64,000 nucleotides of DNA. Origin: Acanthosoma haemorrhoidale (lineage: Eukaryota > Arthropoda > Insecta > Hemiptera > Acanthosomatidae). A program made the translations under genes and the position numbers. The first letter of the stretch is position 1; the number at the start of each line of letters is the position of its first letter. The stretch covers positions 35,973,754 through 36,037,753 of the forward strand of contig OV884011.1 in the NCBI GenBank assembly GCA_930367205.1, in the 5' to 3' direction. The notes beneath the pieces were generated by a model. The model was not told the origin of the DNA and did not search any database. It worked only from the letters and a program-made list of their open reading frames with translations. Below are positions 60,505 through 64,000 of the stretch, one piece after another.

Positions 60505-63108
60505 GTTATTGGTGTTTACATTATTCAAGTAGTTTTTACTATAATTTAAAGCTGAGAGTTTTTCATCTTCTTACGATAATAATAGAATCAGAAGAATGAC
60601 AACTAATGAAGATGTTGCCACAGGGTGGACACTGCTGAGAAATATGTTAATCCTTAAACATACTTTGCCAGAGATGTCACTTTCGCCATTCTGAAAGTGT
60701 GTGGTAATGCTAATTAATGTGGTGGTTTTTTATGTGAATCCCTGAACACACATTCAAATTTTATTTCACCTGTAGTACCCTGAATAGGTGGTGTGTAGCT
60801 CCCGATGAGATAGTTCACTATTTTTGGTGCAGTTAAGAGTACCTTAGAGCTGAAACCCCTTAATTAAACCTTGTTTAAAATATAAGATCTCAAAACTGCT
60901 TTATGATCTAAAGTATTAGGGATCAAAATTATGAATTGCAGTGAGGAAGGAGACAATGAATTCTCTTTTCGTAATCACAAGGCAGCTCAGGAAGCATTCT
61001 AAGATATACAGAGTACTGACAGTTGCTAGAGAAACGGGAATATACCAAAAAACAATAGTTTTCTGGTTCTTCGACTAGACCGCCACTATCTTCAGACCTG
61101 GAAGTGAACACTGCAGTCAAACTGATGTATGCACATGAACACCAGGCTTGGATAAGGGCCCAAATTAATAATACAGTTTACAGATGATAACTGGCATTAC
61201 CGTGACTGTTTGTACAGTCAGAAGTCTAAGAGAGAGTTTGGAAGTCAAATATAAAGTAGCTCCTAATGAGGTTTGCACTAGTCTGCCATATAGCCCAAAC
61301 CCAGACTGTTAGGACAGAGCATAATGTATGGATTTTCTGTCCTTGCAGTCATGAAGAAGTTGTTGACTATCGTGTTCAGAGTACTTAAAAGATACAGAAA
61401 GCTACTGTTTCTTGTATCTACCACATGAGATTTGTATCTCCTAGTTTCTTGATACAAATATATTATATCTCACATATAGTATATATACATATATATCTGC
61501 CTTTAGATTTGTTCAAGTGAATTTCCATGCCCTGACATAGTGATCACAAGGATTGCTTGTTTCTTAGGGAGTCATCCTTTCAATAATTAAATACTTTGTA
61601 AATTAAATTGTGAAAAGTTTAATAAGAGGAAGTGCCCGGCAGATCAATTTGTACAAAAAGAATTTCAACGAGTTACTAATCGTGCTTTAAATTGGTGAGA
61701 GTATTTATATTTAGACAGATCACCATTTTTTTTTCATAGGTTAATATTTAATTTTTCCAAATTCTTATTTACCTTTTATAAATAGCACTAATTTTAATTA
61801 TTTAATGCCAGACTTATATGAAGTCTGTGAGCGAGAAATCTGTTTTGTAAATATTGTATTCACTGTATTATATTTATCTAATCATTTAAAATCATAGTGT
61901 ATGTCCTAATTATTTCAGGTCCAACATTATCCACTAGCACAAGCAGCTTTGAACCACTTGATCCACATGATCCAAACCTGAGCAAGCTGGCAACTACAAT
62001 GTTCCAAAAGACTTCAGACTATTTATTGGGCGAATTGACTCTTACACAGGTGATTTTTAAACAGAATATAATAGTAATTTAATTTTATTTATTTGTCATT
62101 GTTCGCTGAATTAAACTTAAGAAGTAAGTGAAGAAAAATAATTTTATAGTTTATTAAATAACTCGCTTTCTAAATTTGTATTATTTTTTAAAGGCCGACT
62201 ATAAACTTTTAGAAGCCATGAATGTAGCTACTGTATCAAAATGCAGTGACATGACACAAATGACTCAACACCTCAGGAAAAATATGGTCGATCTTCAGGA
62301 AAAATGTGAGTTATTTAGGTTCTCTTGTTGTAATTCCTCCTCTGAAGGTGTTTCTTGATGGGTGTTTTGCTAATTAATACATTTTCATAGCTTTGTTACT
62401 AACCAATTGTGTACAAATAACAAGCAAATCTCAATGCTATTTTCTCTTGACCCTCCAGTAGGGTTTTGCAGGAATGGTGTTTAATAACTTAAGTTATTAA
62501 CAATTATTATGTAGATAACCATAACCAATGTTCTGGTTTGTAATTTCTTATTATTTTTTTTCTATGGTCAATATTACTCAATGCCAAGAAACTGTTTAGG
62601 CTAATACAAAGAGTAGTAAAGATAAGCCATACGTTTTCCTTATCGAGTCTGATGAGTCAATTTTATATTTCTAAGCAGTACATATATTTTGCTTGTTATG
62701 CTGCCTTCCCCTGCTACTACTCTCTGACCTTAATCCATTCCTTACTACTTAACAATTATAGGAATATTGGCTATTAACTTACTCACTTAAACCTTCAAAC
62801 TAATTTATTATCAACTATACCACCCAGTTATTGCCACTTGTACCAATTTAACATAAATTATATATACATATAATATTCTTAAAGTTAGTATCTAAAAATT
62901 GTCATTTCTCCACCTAAACTACATGCTTTATTTGAAAACTGGACTTGTTTTTAATTGGAGTATTTTTTCAGACGAGGCCCTACGTCCTATCTTAGAGCAA
63001 ATTAATGAAATAGAAGCCAGTGTCATGAAACTAGAAAAGGCCGCTTATAAGCTGGACGCTTATTCAAAGCGACTGGAGAATAAAGTGAAGACACTTGAAA
63101 GGAAATGA
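60438..63108 (+). CDS. BLOC1S2: BLOC1S2, BLOC-1 complex subunit 2 (four exons, complete)
   Basis: Joining 60438-60504, 61919-62049, 62194-62305 and 62972-63108 gives 447 bases: 148 codons plus TGA. All junctions are GT-AG and the phases (1, 0, 1) fit. BLOC-1 is an octameric, largely coiled-coil complex on endosomes that directs cargo to lysosome-related organelles and takes part in endosomal tubulation; this subunit also belongs to BORC, which positions lysosomes. The first 40 or so residues are acidic, S/T/P-rich and variable, as in relatives. The conserved core starts at [17 protein letters not shown], continues [10 protein letters not shown], and ends with a helical part [35 protein letters not shown]. 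The human protein is 142 residues, so length fits. The [10 protein letters not shown](R/K)LE block is the clearest family signature. Exon 1 is chosen because it supplies the only start codon found whose donor matches phase. Confidence 0.93.
60505..61918 (+). other. BLOC1S2 intron 1
   Basis: 1,414 bp, GT-AG. No other exon or repeat is recognised inside; the 63-codon minus frame at 60929-61120 is unsupported. Confidence 0.75.
61919..62049 (+). CDS. BLOC1S2: BLOC1S2 coding exon 2
   Basis: The acceptor is TAATTATTTCAG. The exon codes [40 protein letters not shown] and TLTQ, and ends CAG|GTGATT. It covers the end of the variable N-terminus and the first conserved block, MF-KTS-YL-GEL. Confidence 0.93.
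62050..62193 (+). other. BLOC1S2 intron 2
   Basis: 144 bp, GT-AG, A+T-rich. Confidence 0.93.
62194..62305 (+). CDS. BLOC1S2: BLOC1S2 coding exon 3
   Basis: The acceptor is ATTTTTTAAAG. The exon codes [20 protein letters not shown] and [17 protein letters not shown], then the T of a tyrosine codon, ending AAAAT|GTGAGT, a strong donor. It holds the ADYKLLE-MN block. Confidence 0.95.
62306..62971 (+). other. BLOC1S2 intron 3
   Basis: 666 bp, GT-AG, A+T-rich, with nothing else recognised inside. Confidence 0.94.
62972..63108 (+). CDS. BLOC1S2: BLOC1S2 coding exon 4 (terminal)
   Basis: The acceptor is TATTTTTTCAG. The exon completes the tyrosine codon ([10 protein letters not shown]), continues [20 protein letters not shown] and [15 protein letters not shown], and stops at TGA 63106-63108. 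Hydrophobic positions at heptad-like spacing suit the coiled coil of the complex. Confidence 0.96.
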
Positions 63109-63428
63109 AGGCAGCTTTCGCCCTCCGAAGAAGGGGATTCTGGTTTGTGAGTGGACATTTATAGTTTTGAAACTCATCCGTTATGATTTAATATAATTTT
63201 ATTTTATTGTGAGTTTTTATTTGGTATATTGCCTTAAATATTGTCTTTCACTGGTTAAGAAACTGATATATCGGCTTTTTATTGAGATGTCTTATCTTAA
63301 CTTATTAATTCTCTAACTAAGAAGTGAAACTGTAATAGTTGGATGTACTGTATTTTGGGAATGAAATGTCTTACTAAAAAAAATATGACAAAAAGATTAT
63401 TATGATTGTTATTGTTCATTAAGTGGTA

Positions 63429-63490
63429 ATGGCTATGTTAGCTTTGTGATATAGTATTGCTAGGTTCGAATCCCACTATGGATATTTAGG
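63429..63490 (+). repeat. tRNA-derived SINE-like fragment in the BLOC1S2 3' region
   Basis: GGTTCGAATCC (63473-63483) is a perfect tRNA B box and TGGCTATGTTAGC, some 35 bases before it, is A-box-like. The flanks do not close a cloverleaf stem, so a SINE fragment is more likely than a tRNA gene. Confidence 0.4.
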
Positions 63491-63559
63491 ATATTTTAAT
63501 TTACTAATATATACATTACAAATGTTTCCTATAAATATATATTATAAATTATTATATAA

Positions 63560-63565
63560 AATAAA
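63560..63565 (+). promoter_or_regulatory. Poly(A) signal AATAAA, proximal
   Basis: Canonical hexamer 452 bases after the BLOC1S2 stop codon, followed by a T-rich tract (63587-63600). Confidence 0.45.
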
Positions 63566-64000
63566 AATGTATTTGGAACTCAACCCTTTTTTTTATTCAG
63601 TTCAGTAAATTAAAAGTATCCTGCTCTCAGTATGAGAGTCTTGCCTTCTTAAACTATTTGGAGAACATATTAAAAATTGTTTTAATAACTCAACTCAAAA
63701 TCAAATTTGGTGAATTAAGTGGTATGAATAATGCTAGTATATAAATTATTGATGTATTTCTTAATGTAACAAAAAACTTGTTTAGTATATGGATCTGTTA
63801 TATTTTTCTTATTTGATTAATTTTTAATTTATGTGAATTATATATTATGTGTTTCAACACATATTCTGTTTATACATACAATTATATATCTATGTACATT
63901 TGCTATTATTTACATTAATAAAACATGTTAGTTGTTAAATTCTAGTCAATCAAATAGAGTGGTCTTAAAAGATGTTAATCAATGATGGGTAAAAACAAAA

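Larger units (their letters stand above)
63109..63922 (+). other. BLOC1S2 3' untranslated region and downstream DNA
   Basis: Two canonical poly(A) signals occur: AATAAA at 63560-63565 and again at 63917-63922. Either could end the transcript, giving a 3' UTR of roughly 0.47 or 0.83 kb. The tail to 64000 shows nothing further. Confidence 0.5.

Noticed and set aside
63429..63490. True tRNA gene at the GGTTCGAATCC box
   Set aside because: The acceptor and anticodon stems do not form; better explained as a SINE fragment. The same reasoning applies at 40388-40462 and 30533-30545.
1..64000. CRISPR arrays, bacterial operons, rRNA genes or endogenous viral genes
   Set aside because: No regularly spaced direct repeats, Shine-Dalgarno-led gene chains, rRNA blocks or viral domains were seen.

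Overview
This is an A+T-rich, gene-poor stretch of a eukaryotic nuclear genome. It has spliced genes with GT-AG introns, AATAAA poly(A) signals, long non-coding tracts, many decayed transposable elements and simple repeats. No bacterial operons, CRISPR arrays or intact viral genes are visible. The two recognisable genes and the mariner-type element suit an arthropod. A crustacean such as a copepod is my guess from base composition and repeat style, but the sequence does not prove it.

Bases 1 to about 53,490 hold almost no confident coding sequence. I see four dispersed repeat families (named here R1, E, C and P), an internally deleted mariner-like element with clean TA target sites (37349-37982), a 250-bp fold-back element (19187-19438), a very recent tandem duplication whose second copy has lost 138 bp (7726-8681), a relic of a non-LTR retrotransposon 3' end (26237-26494, minus), microsatellites, and an unusual number of C or G runs of 9-15 bases. 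Several exon-like pieces with good splice signals lie on the minus strand (12706-12752, 34969-35036, 36079-36269). They are listed as candidates only.

At 53497-53601 (minus) lies the first coding exon of a PDZ protein of the Zasp/LDB3/ALP-Enigma type: 35 codons ending exactly at a consensus donor. The rest of that gene must lie leftwards, inside or beyond the window. I could not recognise its second PDZ exon.

At 60438-63108 (plus) is a complete four-exon gene for BLOC1S2, subunit 2 of the BLOC-1 complex of endosome and lysosome-related organelle biogenesis. I assembled it from phase-compatible exons into a 148-residue protein. It is divergent from the PDZ gene across about 6.8 kb of intergenic DNA. 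The window ends in or just after its 3' untranslated region.

The two genes have no obvious shared function: one is cytoskeletal (Z-disc or actin-associated), the other endosomal. I found no convincing new biological system. The most useful leads are the isolated PDZ exon, the structured repeats and the candidate secreted-protein exon at 35 kb.
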